This document shows, piece by piece, positions 1 to 6,584 of a stretch of 9,406 nt of DNA. The notes beneath the pieces were generated by a model, which did no database searches, was not told where the DNA came from, and worked only from the letters and a program-made list of their open reading frames with translations. The first letter of the stretch is position 1. Each line of letters opens with the position of its first letter. The translations under genes and the position numbers were made by a program. This DNA comes from Selenomonas sp. (lineage in GTDB: Bacteria; Bacillota_C; Negativicutes; Selenomonadales; Selenomonadaceae). Where the stretch lies: positions 1 through 9,406 of the forward strand of contig NZ_JAILPX010000118.1 of NCBI RefSeq assembly GCF_024699275.1, written 5' to 3'.

Positions 1-672
1 CCGGAATACCTGCTGGGATACATAGGCCTTGGCGGGAATACGGATGAGTTTCAACACGATAAAGGTGGTCAGACAAATGAAGAAACTATTGATAAAGAAG
101 AGATAAAGTGCTCCAGCAAAGAATTTCAGGGAATGGGTGGCAATGCCGAAGCCTGCCGTACAAAGAGGGGGCATAAGCGCCGTAGCAATAGCCACACCGG
201 GAATCACGTTGCTCTTCTCAATACGGGTACTGCCGATAATACCAGCCAGCCCACCAAAGACAGCAATGAGCACATCCCAGATGGTGGGCTCTGTACGGGC
301 CAAAAGTTCCGAGGATGCGGTATCGATGGGGGAGAGAGCAAAATAAAGGGCTGAAGTCATAACGGACAAAGCCACCTGAAACAAGAGCTTCAGTACGGAT
401 TCCTTGACATAAGCACTATCATAGGTGGCCATGCCATAACCGATGGACATGATTACCCCCATCAAGGGCGAAATCAACATGGCACCGATAATTACAGCGG
501 TGCTGTTCATATTGAGCCCAATGGACGCGATAAAAATGGCCAAAATCAAGATGCACATATTGGTGCCTTTCAGGACACCACCGGAATGGATGCGCTCGGT
601 AATTTCGGCAAAGGAAGCCCGGTCTTTGTGCAGATCAAAGACATCAGCAATAATCGTACGAATCGTATTCAT
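1..672 (-). CDS. DUF389 family membrane protein, 3' end outside the window
   Basis: Reading the minus strand from an ATG at 672-670 gives 224 residues with no stop before the left edge, so the C-terminus is missing. The start is supported by AAGGAGG seven bases upstream. After about 35 polar residues the chain is mostly hydrophobic, with membrane segments near 39-53, 58-80, 95-113, 133-149, 156-175 and 185-210. IIGAMLISPLMG at 61-72 and PGVAIATALMPPL at 158-170 are the hallmark sequences of DUF389 proteins (TIGR00341/TIGR00271 type). These are poorly characterised inner-membrane proteins of no firmly established function, usually 300-450 residues long, so roughly a third to a half may be missing. 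The gene is divergent from the BCCT transporter with 238 bases between them. The family call is firm; the function is unknown. Confidence 0.88.
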   Translation of the reverse strand, partial: MNTIRTIIADVFDLHKDRASFAEITERIHSGGVLKGTNMCILILAIFIASIGLNMNSTAVIIGAMLISPLMGVIMSIGYGMATYDSAYVKESVLKLLFQVALSVMTSALYFALSPIDTASSELLARTEPTIWDVLIAVFGGLAGIIGSTRIEKSNVIPGVAIATALMPPLCTAGFGIATHSLKFFAGALYLFFINSFFICLTTFIVLKLIRIPAKAYVSQQVFR

Positions 673-841
673 GGACGTTCCTCCTTATGGTCATAATGCG
701 TTTTTTCTATAATTCGCGTAAATTCCTCGTATTACCTGCTATTCCTGTAGTTATGACTAAACATTTTGGACTTTTCCCTGGTAAAAAATAGGAAAATCAA
801 GACAGAATCTAATCGCAAATAGGACGTAAATGCGCTGTAAT

Positions 842-870
842 TTGTTTATCTATGCATTTTATGTTATAAT
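842..870 (+). promoter_or_regulatory. Extended -10 promoter of the BCCT transporter gene
   Basis: A perfect TATAAT at 865-870 is preceded by TG one base upstream (862-863), an extended -10 of the housekeeping sigma type. A weak -35, TTGTTT, lies at 842-847 with a 17-base spacer. The transporter start is 40 bases downstream. I saw no riboswitch-like fold in the 238-base gap to the DUF389 gene. A short inverted repeat (TTTTCC at 772-777, GGAAAA at 791-796) is the only other structure there. Confidence 0.7.
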
Positions 871-910
871 CATATTGTTCTTTGTTTAATAAAGTTATAG
901 GAGGTTGTAA

Positions 911-2491
911 ATGACAAGAAACGCAAATTCATTTTTCCAAAAACTTTTACCTGGCAGTACATCTGTGGGGACCGGAGCAATCGTACTCCTGCTCATCATG
1001 GTTGTGATTGGCGCTGTGTTGCCGACAGAATTCCAGCAGATTACCCAACAGGCCCGGGATTACATTACCTACAGCCTGGGCTGGTATTATTTGTTGCTGG
1101 TCACCGGCATCGTGGGCTTCTGTCTCTTTTTCATCATCAGTCCCATGGGTGATATCCGCTTGGGCGAACCCGGCACCAAACCGGAATACAGCAAGACTTC
1201 CTGGCTGGCTATGCTGTTTTCAGCAGGCATGGGGATCGGTCTCGTGTTCTTTGGTGCTGCAGAACCTTTATCCCATTACGCCATTGCGGCGCCTAATGGA
1301 GAGGTCGGTTCTCAGGCTGCGCTGGCCGATGCCCTGCGCTATTCCTTTTTCCATTGGGGGATTCATGCCTGGTCGGTCTATGCGATAATCGCCTTATCCC
1401 TGGCGTATTTCAAATTCCGCAAGAAGGAGCGGGGCCTGTTATCCGTTACCCTAAAGCCGCTGTTCTTGCAATGGACGGAACGCCTGCCGGGGAAGGCCAT
1501 CGATATGGTCTGTTTGATTGCCACCGCCATTGGTGTCGCAACGACATTAGGTTTTGGGGCGGTACAGATAAATAGTGGACTTAGTTATCTGTTCGGCCTG
1601 CCCGAAAATTTCCATATACAATTCATCATCATCCTTGCAGCCACCGTCTGCTTTTTGGCCTCTGCGATAACCGGTGTGGACCGCGGTATCCAGCTGCTCT
1701 CCAACATCAACGTCCTTCTGGCTTTGTTGCTGCTGGTGGTGGTTCTGGCCGTAGGGCCTACCGTACATATCATGAATGCCTTTGTGGATACTGTGGGCGC
1801 TTATTTCCAGCAGTTCATCCGCATGAGTTTCCGCACTGCTGCCTTTAATCCCGTTCATCACGAATGGATTGAGAAGTGGACTATCTTTTACTGGGCCTGG
1901 TGGTTATCCTGGGCACCCTTTGTGGGCACCTTTATCGCCCGTATCTCCAAGGGGCGGACCATTCGCGAGTTTCTGACCCACGTTATGCTGATTCCCACCC
2001 TGTTCAGTTTCCTCTGGTTCTCCGTCTTTGGTATTCTGGCTGTAGATGCCTATGATCTGCATCCGGAACTTGCCCAATTAACAGCGGAGCAGATTTTGTT
2101 CGGCGTGTTCAATTCTTACTCGTTGGGCATAACCCTATCCATTGTGGCCGTGTTCCTGATTTTCTGCTTTTTCATCACTTCCGCTGACTCAGCTACTCAT
2201 GTGCTGGCCATGCTGTCGGAAAACGGCGTTTTAACGCCCCATACCCGGACCAAGGTGGTCTGGGGGGCGCTGATTGCCGCCATTTCCGTCATTCTATTGG
2301 CTGCAGGCGGTTTAGGGGCCCTGCAAAACATGCTGATGATTATTGCCCTGCCCTTCTCCGTGGTCATCATTCTCATGATGATTGCCCTCTATATCGAGGT
2401 GCGTCATGAACAGAAGGAAATGGGCTTGTATCTGAAACCGGAACAGTACCCGGAAAAGGGTTCACCATTCCGCTCCTATGAGGATATGTAA
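911..2491 (+). CDS. BCCT family transporter (betaine/choline/carnitine type)
   Basis: This 526-residue inner-membrane carrier belongs to the BCCT family, which takes up quaternary ammonium compounds such as glycine betaine, choline or carnitine. The start ATG follows AGGAGG (positions 900-905) by five bases. About twelve hydrophobic segments run from residue 20 to 494. The glycine-rich stretch GMGIGL at 106-111 (followed by VFFGAAEPL) and the family signature WTIFYWAWW at 323-331 (followed by LSWAPFVGTFIARI) are both intact. TSADS at 423-427 matches the segment that supplies Na+ ligands in the well-studied betaine carrier BetP, so a sodium-coupled symporter is more likely than a CaiT-like exchanger; that is inference. 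The N-terminus (about 20 residues) and C-terminus (about 32) lack the long charged tails of BetP, so osmosensing of that kind is not evident. It has its own promoter and terminator. The substrate cannot be read from sequence, and no neighbour metabolises betaine or carnitine. Confidence 0.93.
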   Translation: MTRNANSFFQKLLPGSTSVGTGAIVLLLIMVVIGAVLPTEFQQITQQARDYITYSLGWYYLLLVTGIVGFCLFFIISPMGDIRLGEPGTKPEYSKTSWLAMLFSAGMGIGLVFFGAAEPLSHYAIAAPNGEVGSQAALADALRYSFFHWGIHAWSVYAIIALSLAYFKFRKKERGLLSVTLKPLFLQWTERLPGKAIDMVCLIATAIGVATTLGFGAVQINSGLSYLFGLPENFHIQFIIILAATVCFLASAITGVDRGIQLLSNINVLLALLLLVVVLAVGPTVHIMNAFVDTVGAYFQQFIRMSFRTAAFNPVHHEWIEKWTIFYWAWWLSWAPFVGTFIARISKGRTIREFLTHVMLIPTLFSFLWFSVFGILAVDAYDLHPELAQLTAEQILFGVFNSYSLGITLSIVAVFLIFCFFITSADSATHVLAMLSENGVLTPHTRTKVVWGALIAAISVILLAAGGLGALQNMLMIIALPFSVVIILMMIALYIEVRHEQKEMGLYLKPEQYPEKGSPFRSYEDM

Positions 2492-2503
2492 ATTCAATAT
2501 AGG

Positions 2504-2539
2504 AAAAGGGACAAGCTTTTTCGGGCTTGTCCCTTTTTT
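2504..2539. terminator. Two-way terminator between convergent genes
   Basis: A perfect 13-bp stem (2504-2516 with 2525-2537) closes an 8-base loop and is followed by a T-run at 2534-2539. The stem begins with AAAA, so minus-strand transcripts also get a U-run. It lies 12 bases after the BCCT stop and 41 bases beyond the stop of the facing flavoprotein gene, so it can serve both. Confidence 0.88.
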
Positions 2540-2580
2540 AGTAATGGTATGGTAGATGGGGAACTGAACCAGGATTCAGC

Positions 2581-4236
2581 TTATTGGGGGAGTTTTCCTG
2601 CTAAATAGGTGTTGCCGCCCATCAGACTGCGGGCGTTGAAGCCTGCCTGTTTGAGCATGCGCTCCATGAAGTAGCCGTTGAGTCCCGTCTTGCAGGCCAG
2701 AATCAGCAATTTATCCTGCGGCAGTTTCTCCAAAGAATCCCGGAGCTTGATGGTGGGAATATTGATGGCGCCTTCGATATGCCCTTGGGCAAAACCAGTG
2801 GGGTCACGCAAATCGATGACCTGTGCCCCGTCTGCCAACGCCTCGGTCAGTTCCCGGGGCAAAAGGGGATTTACAAGACCTGCCAGGATATTTTCGGCAT
2901 AATAGCCGGCCATATTCACCGGATCTTTAGCCGAGGAGAAGGGGGGAGCATAGGTTAATTCCAAATCAATCAAATCCTGTACCGTACCGCCAAAGCGCAG
3001 GACAGCGGCAAGGACATCGATGCGCTTATCCACGCCCTTTTTCCCGATGGCCTGGGCGCCTAAAACCCTGCCATCCTTCAGGCTGAACAGCATCTTCAGG
3101 GCAAAGGGCTCGGCACCAGGGTAATAGGTGGCATGGTCTGCCGGGTAGGTGATGGTAAAGCGATAATCCTTTCCATAGACAAGACCTTCCCGCTGTAAAG
3201 TACGTTCGTTCTTGCCCGTGGAAGCTGCCGTAAGGTCAAAGACCTTGAGGACGGAACTGCCCACTACGCCGCGGTAACTATGGGAAAGGCCGGAAATATT
3301 ATCTGCGGCCAGCCGCCCCTGACGATTGGCGGGGCCTGCCAAGGGAAGCGCCATTGCCTGTCCCGTCTGACTGTCAAAGGTCATAACCGCATCACCAACG
3401 GCATAAACTGCAGGGGCGCTGGTCTGCATCTTTTCATCGACGAGAATATGACCCCGTTCGCCCAGCTTAATGCCGCTTTTCTTTAGGAAACCTGTATCCG
3501 GCCGCACGCCGATGGCCAGGACCACGAAATCTGCCGCTAAAACCTGTCCATCCGCCAGCTTTACGCCCAAGTTGTCCGCCTGGTGCAGGAATTCCTGCAC
3601 GCCACAGTCAAGAATCAGTTTAACATCGTTACGAATCAGTTCGTCTTCCGCCAGCTTCACCATATCCGTATCGAAGGGTGCCAAAATATGGGGGGCAGCT
3701 TCCACAAGCGTAACGGCCAAGCCGCGCTGCCGCAAGTTTTCGGCCGCTTCCACGCCAATAAAGCCGCCGCCCACAACCACAGCCCGGCCCTGGGGGAATT
3801 CTGCCGCTAATTCCTTTAGTTTTACAGAATCCTGTACATTGCGCAGGGTAACGATACGCTGGTGGTCAATTCCCGGAATGGGCGGACGCAACGGCATGGC
3901 TCCCGGTGCTAAGAGCAGGGCATCATAGCTTTCCCGGTATTCCTGTCCGGCATGCTTGATAATTACTTCCTTATGCTCCGCATCCACCTGCATCACTTCA
4001 CTGTTATTGCGCACATCCACCCGGAACAGACCCTGGAAGCGTTCCGGCGTCATTACCAGCAAGTCCTCGCGGTTCTTGATGGTATCCCCCACGAAATAGG
4101 GGAGTCCACAGTTAGCAAAGGAAATGTCTGCGCCACGTTCCACCATGATGATTTCTGCATCTTCATTTAACCGGCGCAAACGGGCCGCCGCCGTTGCACC
4201 GCCAGCCACGCCGCCAACTACAATGTATTTTGTCAT
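2581..4236 (-). CDS. CoA-disulfide reductase / rhodanese fusion flavoprotein
   Basis: The protein has 551 residues from the ATG at 4236. An in-frame ATG at 4242 would add two residues but sits only two bases after AGGAGG; the 4236 start is eight bases away and puts the redox cysteine at residue 43, as in known CoA-disulfide reductases. Domains: an FAD-binding loop GGVAGG at 8-13, the active-site segment SFANCGLPY at 39-47 with Cys43, the NAD(P)H loop GGGFIG at 156-161, a second FAD motif ending in VGD at 280-282, the dimerisation segment YAPPFSSAKDPVN at 429-441, and a rhodanese domain from about 458 to the end with its cysteine at 515. Such CoADR-Rhd enzymes reduce CoA disulfide, CoA persulfide or polysulfide with NAD(P)H in the cytoplasm; the Shewanella and Bacillus homologues are the models. 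The rhodanese loop reads CKTGLNG, with Asn where Arg is usual. It is a single-gene unit. The family is certain; the physiological substrate is not. Confidence 0.93.
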   Translation of the reverse strand: MTKYIVVGGVAGGATAAARLRRLNEDAEIIMVERGADISFANCGLPYFVGDTIKNREDLLVMTPERFQGLFRVDVRNNSEVMQVDAEHKEVIIKHAGQEYRESYDALLLAPGAMPLRPPIPGIDHQRIVTLRNVQDSVKLKELAAEFPQGRAVVVGGGFIGVEAAENLRQRGLAVTLVEAAPHILAPFDTDMVKLAEDELIRNDVKLILDCGVQEFLHQADNLGVKLADGQVLAADFVVLAIGVRPDTGFLKKSGIKLGERGHILVDEKMQTSAPAVYAVGDAVMTFDSQTGQAMALPLAGPANRQGRLAADNISGLSHSYRGVVGSSVLKVFDLTAASTGKNERTLQREGLVYGKDYRFTITYPADHATYYPGAEPFALKMLFSLKDGRVLGAQAIGKKGVDKRIDVLAAVLRFGGTVQDLIDLELTYAPPFSSAKDPVNMAGYYAENILAGLVNPLLPRELTEALADGAQVIDLRDPTGFAQGHIEGAINIPTIKLRDSLEKLPQDKLLILACKTGLNGYFMERMLKQAGFNARSLMGGNTYLAGKLPQ

Positions 4237-4279
4237 AATCATTACCTCCTGCTATCTATCCTATGCGAATCTGGAAGTC

Positions 4280-4308
4280 ATTATACCTGTCTAAAAAGCA
4301 GAAAGCTA
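4280..4308 (-). promoter_or_regulatory. Probable promoter of the CoA-disulfide reductase gene
   Basis: On the minus strand there is a perfect TATAAT at 4285-4280, about 44 bases before the chosen start. The -35 region 17 bases upstream (4308-4303, TAGCTT) is a poor match to consensus, so the promoter may depend on an activator. The palindrome at 4309-4321 lies directly upstream of that weak -35. Confidence 0.5.
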
Positions 4309-4330
4309 GTGATTGAATCACGTTTAACGT
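4309..4330. promoter_or_regulatory. Two adjacent palindromes in the divergent control region
   Basis: GTGATTGAATCAC at 4309-4321 and ACGTTTAACGT at 4320-4330 are each perfect palindromes about one central base. They share two bases, and their centres are 10 bp apart, about one helical turn. They lie between the -35 regions of the CoA-disulfide reductase gene (minus) and the SYLF gene (plus), a position suited to one regulator acting on both. The regulator is not identifiable from this window. Confidence 0.4.
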
Positions 4331-4332
4331 AA

Positions 4333-4361
4333 TTGCCGAAAGGGAATCAATATGATACACT
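4333..4361 (+). promoter_or_regulatory. Promoter of the SYLF protein gene
   Basis: TTGCCG at 4333-4338 and TACACT at 4356-4361 are separated by 17 bases, with TG one base before the -10 (4353-4354). The start codon is 29 bases downstream. The element closely resembles the promoter of the next gene (5038-5066). Confidence 0.6.
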
Positions 4362-4390
4362 ACGAATAACGAATAAAGGAGGGATTATCC

Positions 4391-4987
4391 ATGGTAAAGA
4401 CAATGATGAAACTGGGTCTGCTGCTGTTGGCTTTATGCCTGCTGACCTCTGCCGGTGTTGCTTCCGCTGCCAAAAAGACAGTAGAACAGGAGCGGGCGGA
4501 AATCAATCAGTTATCCCAAAAGGCATTAAGTAATCTATATCAGCAAAAACCAAAAGCCAAAAATATCATCCAAGGCTGTTATGCCTATGCCACCCTTAGC
4601 AGTTCTTCGGTAAAACTTGGTCTTTTAGGAGATGCCCGGGGCCGTGGCTTGGCGATTAACCACCATACCGGGGAAAAAGTCTACCTGCGCATGAAACAGA
4701 TGGGCTTGGGACTAGGCCTGGGCGCTACAGAATACGATTTGATTTTCCTCATCGCCAATGAAGAGGCCTGGAAATCTTTCGTCATTGGAAAAACGCGCTT
4801 TTTAGGCAATGCCGCGGCCACCGCCAAAGACGGAGTCAGCGGAGGAAGCTATGATGGCGCTGACTACGTTGCCAATGGCATTTGGATGTATAAAATCACG
4901 AAAAAGGGGCTGGCCCTGGAAGTCTCCTTAAACGGTACAAAAATCTATGCCGATAAGAAACTGAATGCATCGAATAAAAATCCATAA
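4391..4987 (+). CDS. Secreted SYLF (Ysc84) domain protein
   Basis: This 198-residue protein starts at an ATG with AAGGAGGG seven bases upstream. Residues 1-26 form a signal peptide: a basic start, a long leucine-rich core, and VASA before the likely cut at 26/27. Cys16 is not in a proper lipobox (LALC), so a soluble exported protein is favoured over a lipoprotein. The rest matches the SYLF/Ysc84 domain (formerly DUF500): GCYAYATLS at 62-70, GRGLAINHHTGEKVYLRM at 84-101, a glycine-rich GLGLGLGATEYDLIFLI at 105-121, and a C-terminal strand GLALEVSLNGTKIYA at 173-187. In eukaryotes this domain binds lipids and actin; bacterial members are exported proteins of unclear function, probably at the envelope. 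It has its own promoter and terminator, and its promoter resembles that of the following membrane protein gene. The family call is firm; the role is not known. Confidence 0.9.
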   Translation: MVKTMMKLGLLLLALCLLTSAGVASAAKKTVEQERAEINQLSQKALSNLYQQKPKAKNIIQGCYAYATLSSSSVKLGLLGDARGRGLAINHHTGEKVYLRMKQMGLGLGLGATEYDLIFLIANEEAWKSFVIGKTRFLGNAAATAKDGVSGGSYDGADYVANGIWMYKITKKGLALEVSLNGTKIYADKKLNASNKNP

Positions 4988-4996
4988 ATAAAGACA

Positions 4997-5039
4997 GCCA
5001 CTGACCGGTCAAATCATAGCCGATCAGTGGCCTTTTCTT
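4997..5039 (+). terminator. Terminator of the SYLF protein gene
   Basis: GCCACTGA (4997-5004) pairs with TCAGTGGC (5024-5031). One mismatch and three inner pairs (CGG with CCG) extend the stem inward. TTTTCTT follows. It begins nine bases after the stop codon, and its U-run touches the -35 of the next gene's promoter. Confidence 0.85.
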
Positions 5040-5066
5040 GCGAAAAAACAGTCAACGTGGTACACT
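5038..5066 (+). promoter_or_regulatory. Promoter of the DUF4870 gene
   Basis: TTGCGA at 5038-5043 and TACACT at 5061-5066 are separated by 17 bases, with TG one base before the -10 (5058-5059). The -35 starts within the U-run of the preceding terminator, so the gene is insulated from readthrough and driven separately. Confidence 0.58.
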
Positions 5067-5090
5067 CCTTGTAGGAGAGGAGTGTTATGG

Positions 5091-5426
5091 ATGATTGAAG
5101 GAAAACAAAAAGCATTAGCCCTGGCTGCCCATATCGGCTATCTGTTCTTTGGTGTAGGCTATGTGCTGGTGCCACTGGCTATATACTTGATTTATGACAA
5201 AAAAGATAAGTTCGTTGCCCAGCATGCCAAGCAGGCCCTAATGGCCCAGGCAATCTTCGGTGTGGTTTGCGCCATTGTCACAGGACTCACCGCCCTGCTG
5301 GTGGGGGTATTGCTTTGGCCCATTGTCTTCCTGCTGGGGGCTCTGTGGTTCTGCTGTTCGATCTATGCCTGCTTCAAGGTAATCAATGAACAGGAATATC
5401 ACTATCCCTTATTGGGAAGTTTCTAA
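5091..5426 (+). CDS. DUF4870 small membrane protein
   Basis: The protein has 111 residues from the ATG at 5091. A GTG at 5082 would add three residues (MLW) but lies inside the ribosome site; AGGAG at 5078-5082 is eight bases before the ATG, the better spacing. Three hydrophobic segments (about 12-35, 51-71 and 73-97) are separated by a charged loop, DKKDKFVAQHAKQAL at 36-50, and the chain ends in NEQEYHYPLLGS. The loop ending in HAKQAL and the terminal YPL segment are typical of DUF4870 proteins, small inner-membrane proteins related in fold to Tic20. Their function is unknown. The family's usual length is about 100-130 residues, so this copy looks complete. The gene follows the SYLF gene by 103 bases but is separated from it by a terminator and a new promoter. 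Confidence 0.87.
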   Translation: MIEGKQKALALAAHIGYLFFGVGYVLVPLAIYLIYDKKDKFVAQHAKQALMAQAIFGVVCAIVTGLTALLVGVLLWPIVFLLGALWFCCSIYACFKVINEQEYHYPLLGSF

Positions 5427-5464
5427 GCATATGGGCTGATGCCGTTATCATTACGTTAAACTAT

Positions 5465-5499
5465 AACCCGTGGCAGCTTTTTGGTTGCTGCGGGTTTTT
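5465..5499 (+). terminator. Terminator after the DUF4870 gene
   Basis: AACCC and GCAGC (5465-5477, with a three-base GTG bulge between them) pair with GCTGC and GGGTT (5487-5496). A T-run follows to 5499. It lies 38 bases past the DUF4870 stop. The facing LysR gene ends at 5543 and has no other obvious terminator, so the hairpin may stop that transcript too, though the U-run on that side is poor. Confidence 0.72.
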
Positions 5500-5542
5500 C
5501 TATGCCCAGATAAATGCTATGCCCTCTTTAAGCAGACAACAA

Positions 5543-6445
5543 TCATTTTGCGGAAACAGGTTTTTCGCTGTATTCATCCAACAGCTCAAGCAGGTAGCGG
5601 ATGGCCGGATTGGCATTGCTTTTGTACCTGGCTGCAACAATGGAGATGGGGGATTCTGCCTGCAAGGGAATATAGCGCAGTCCCTGGCTGACGGGCGGAC
5701 AGTCAAAGGAAGGCAGAATCGCAACGCCCTGATGGGCCTGGACATAGAAAAGAATCTCTTCAATCGAATCACAATGTTTGATGATATTGGGCCGAAAGCC
5801 CCATTCCTGGCATATTCCTAAAACGGTTTCATAGCCTTTGGGAGCGGAACGATTTTCCAGAACAATGAATTTTTCGGTAGCCAAAGTGGTAAAAGCAAAT
5901 TCCTTGTCCTTGCTGGAGGGATAATCAGCAGGCAGAACCAGCATGCTGGACGCTAAAAACAGTCTTTTCGTACGGATTGACGGCAAGGCAGACAGGCCAA
6001 AATCTGCGGCAATGGCCATTTCAATAGTATGGGAAGTCAGGGCGGCATGGATTTCCTGATAATCGAGAATATGGATATGGAGGGAAAGGTCGTTAGCAAC
6101 TTTTTGCAACCGGTTGATGGCCGGCAGAAATCTATGGGCTAAGCCTAATCCCATAAAGGCCACTTCCAGAACGAGGCGCGCATCCTGATTGGCTTTCTGT
6201 ACCGCCGTGATGAAATGGTGTTCATGTTCCAACAGGGAACCGCTTTCCTGAAAAAAGATTATCCCCGCATTGGTCAGTTTAACACTGCGCTTGGTGCGTT
6301 CTAACAGGGTAACGCCCAGTTCCTTTTCCAAAGCGATAATCTTGCGGCTCAGGGATGGCTGGGGAATAAACAGCGCTTCCGCTGCCCGGCTGAAATTCCT
6401 CAGCTTGGCTACTGTCCGAAAGGCAATAATGTCCTCTTTTGTCAT
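5543..6445 (-). CDS. LysR-family transcriptional regulator
   Basis: This 300-residue protein has the length and layout of a LysR-type regulator. The start ATG at 6445 follows AGGAGA by seven bases. Residues 1-60 are the winged helix-turn-helix: FRTVAKLRNFSRAAEALF at 9-26, then PQPSLSRKIIALEKELG at 28-44, and LLERTKRSVKLTNAG at 47-61. A linker helix spans about 62-88, and residues 90-290 form the effector-binding domain. The gene is divergent from the secreted CocE/NonD hydrolase, and the two promoters overlap, so the hydrolase gene is its likely target and autoregulation is likely. The effector cannot be predicted; by analogy it would be a compound related to the hydrolase substrate. The family is certain; the target is inferred from layout. 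Confidence 0.93.
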   Translation of the reverse strand: MTKEDIIAFRTVAKLRNFSRAAEALFIPQPSLSRKIIALEKELGVTLLERTKRSVKLTNAGIIFFQESGSLLEHEHHFITAVQKANQDARLVLEVAFMGLGLAHRFLPAINRLQKVANDLSLHIHILDYQEIHAALTSHTIEMAIAADFGLSALPSIRTKRLFLASSMLVLPADYPSSKDKEFAFTTLATEKFIVLENRSAPKGYETVLGICQEWGFRPNIIKHCDSIEEILFYVQAHQGVAILPSFDCPPVSQGLRYIPLQAESPISIVAARYKSNANPAIRYLLELLDEYSEKPVSAK

Positions 6446-6486
6446 GGTAATTTCTCCTATTTATACATTTTTTACATAAATCGTTA

Positions 6487-6504
6487 TGAAAAAACGGTAT
6501 TTCA
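6487..6504. promoter_or_regulatory. Dyad over the -35 of the hydrolase promoter
   Basis: TGAAA at 6487-6491 and TTTCA at 6500-6504 form an inverted repeat with an 8-base spacer, spanning 18 bp. It overlaps the proposed -35 (6501-6506). It is a candidate site for the divergent LysR-type regulator. It spans the same length as the second dyad 37 bp downstream but differs in sequence. Confidence 0.3.
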
Positions 6505-6529
6505 CGGCATTCTCGATTTATATTATACT
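6501..6529 (+). promoter_or_regulatory. Promoter of the CocE/NonD hydrolase gene
   Basis: TTCACG at 6501-6506 and TATACT at 6524-6529 (five of six bases match the -10 consensus) are separated by 17 bases. The start codon is 55 bases downstream. The -10 forms the left arm of the dyad at 6524-6541. Confidence 0.58.
6522..6527 (-). promoter_or_regulatory. -10 box of the LysR gene promoter
   Basis: On the minus strand there is a perfect TATAAT at 6527-6522, about 77 bases before the LysR start. No good -35 is visible 16-18 bases upstream (TTAAGT at 6550-6545 is the nearest). It shares four bases with the -10 of the divergent hydrolase promoter, so the two polymerases should compete. Confidence 0.45.
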
Positions 6530-6541
6530 ATATTCAGTATA
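6524..6541. promoter_or_regulatory. Dyad covering both divergent -10 boxes
   Basis: TATACT (6524-6529) and AGTATA (6536-6541) are perfect inverted repeats with a 6-base spacer. The left arm is the -10 of the hydrolase promoter and overlaps the -10 of the LysR promoter. A protein bound here would block both, as expected of an autoregulatory operator. Binding by the LysR protein is inferred. Confidence 0.4.
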
Positions 6542-6584
6542 ACAACTTAAGTCATAAAGGAAGACACAATAGGAGGGGACAACG

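Noticed and set aside
443..712. 89-codon plus-strand frame over the DUF389 gene
   Set aside because: It runs against a strongly conserved membrane protein sequence on the minus strand, so it is a shadow.
772..796. TTTTCC/GGAAAA inverted repeat upstream of the BCCT gene as a riboswitch or terminator
   Set aside because: It lies upstream of the promoter, has a 13-base AT-rich loop and weak pairs, and no matching partner structure.
3470..3928. 152-codon open frame antisense to the CoA-disulfide reductase
   Set aside because: It is a shadow of a clear flavoprotein gene; the translation is Ser/Pro/Ala-rich with no family features.
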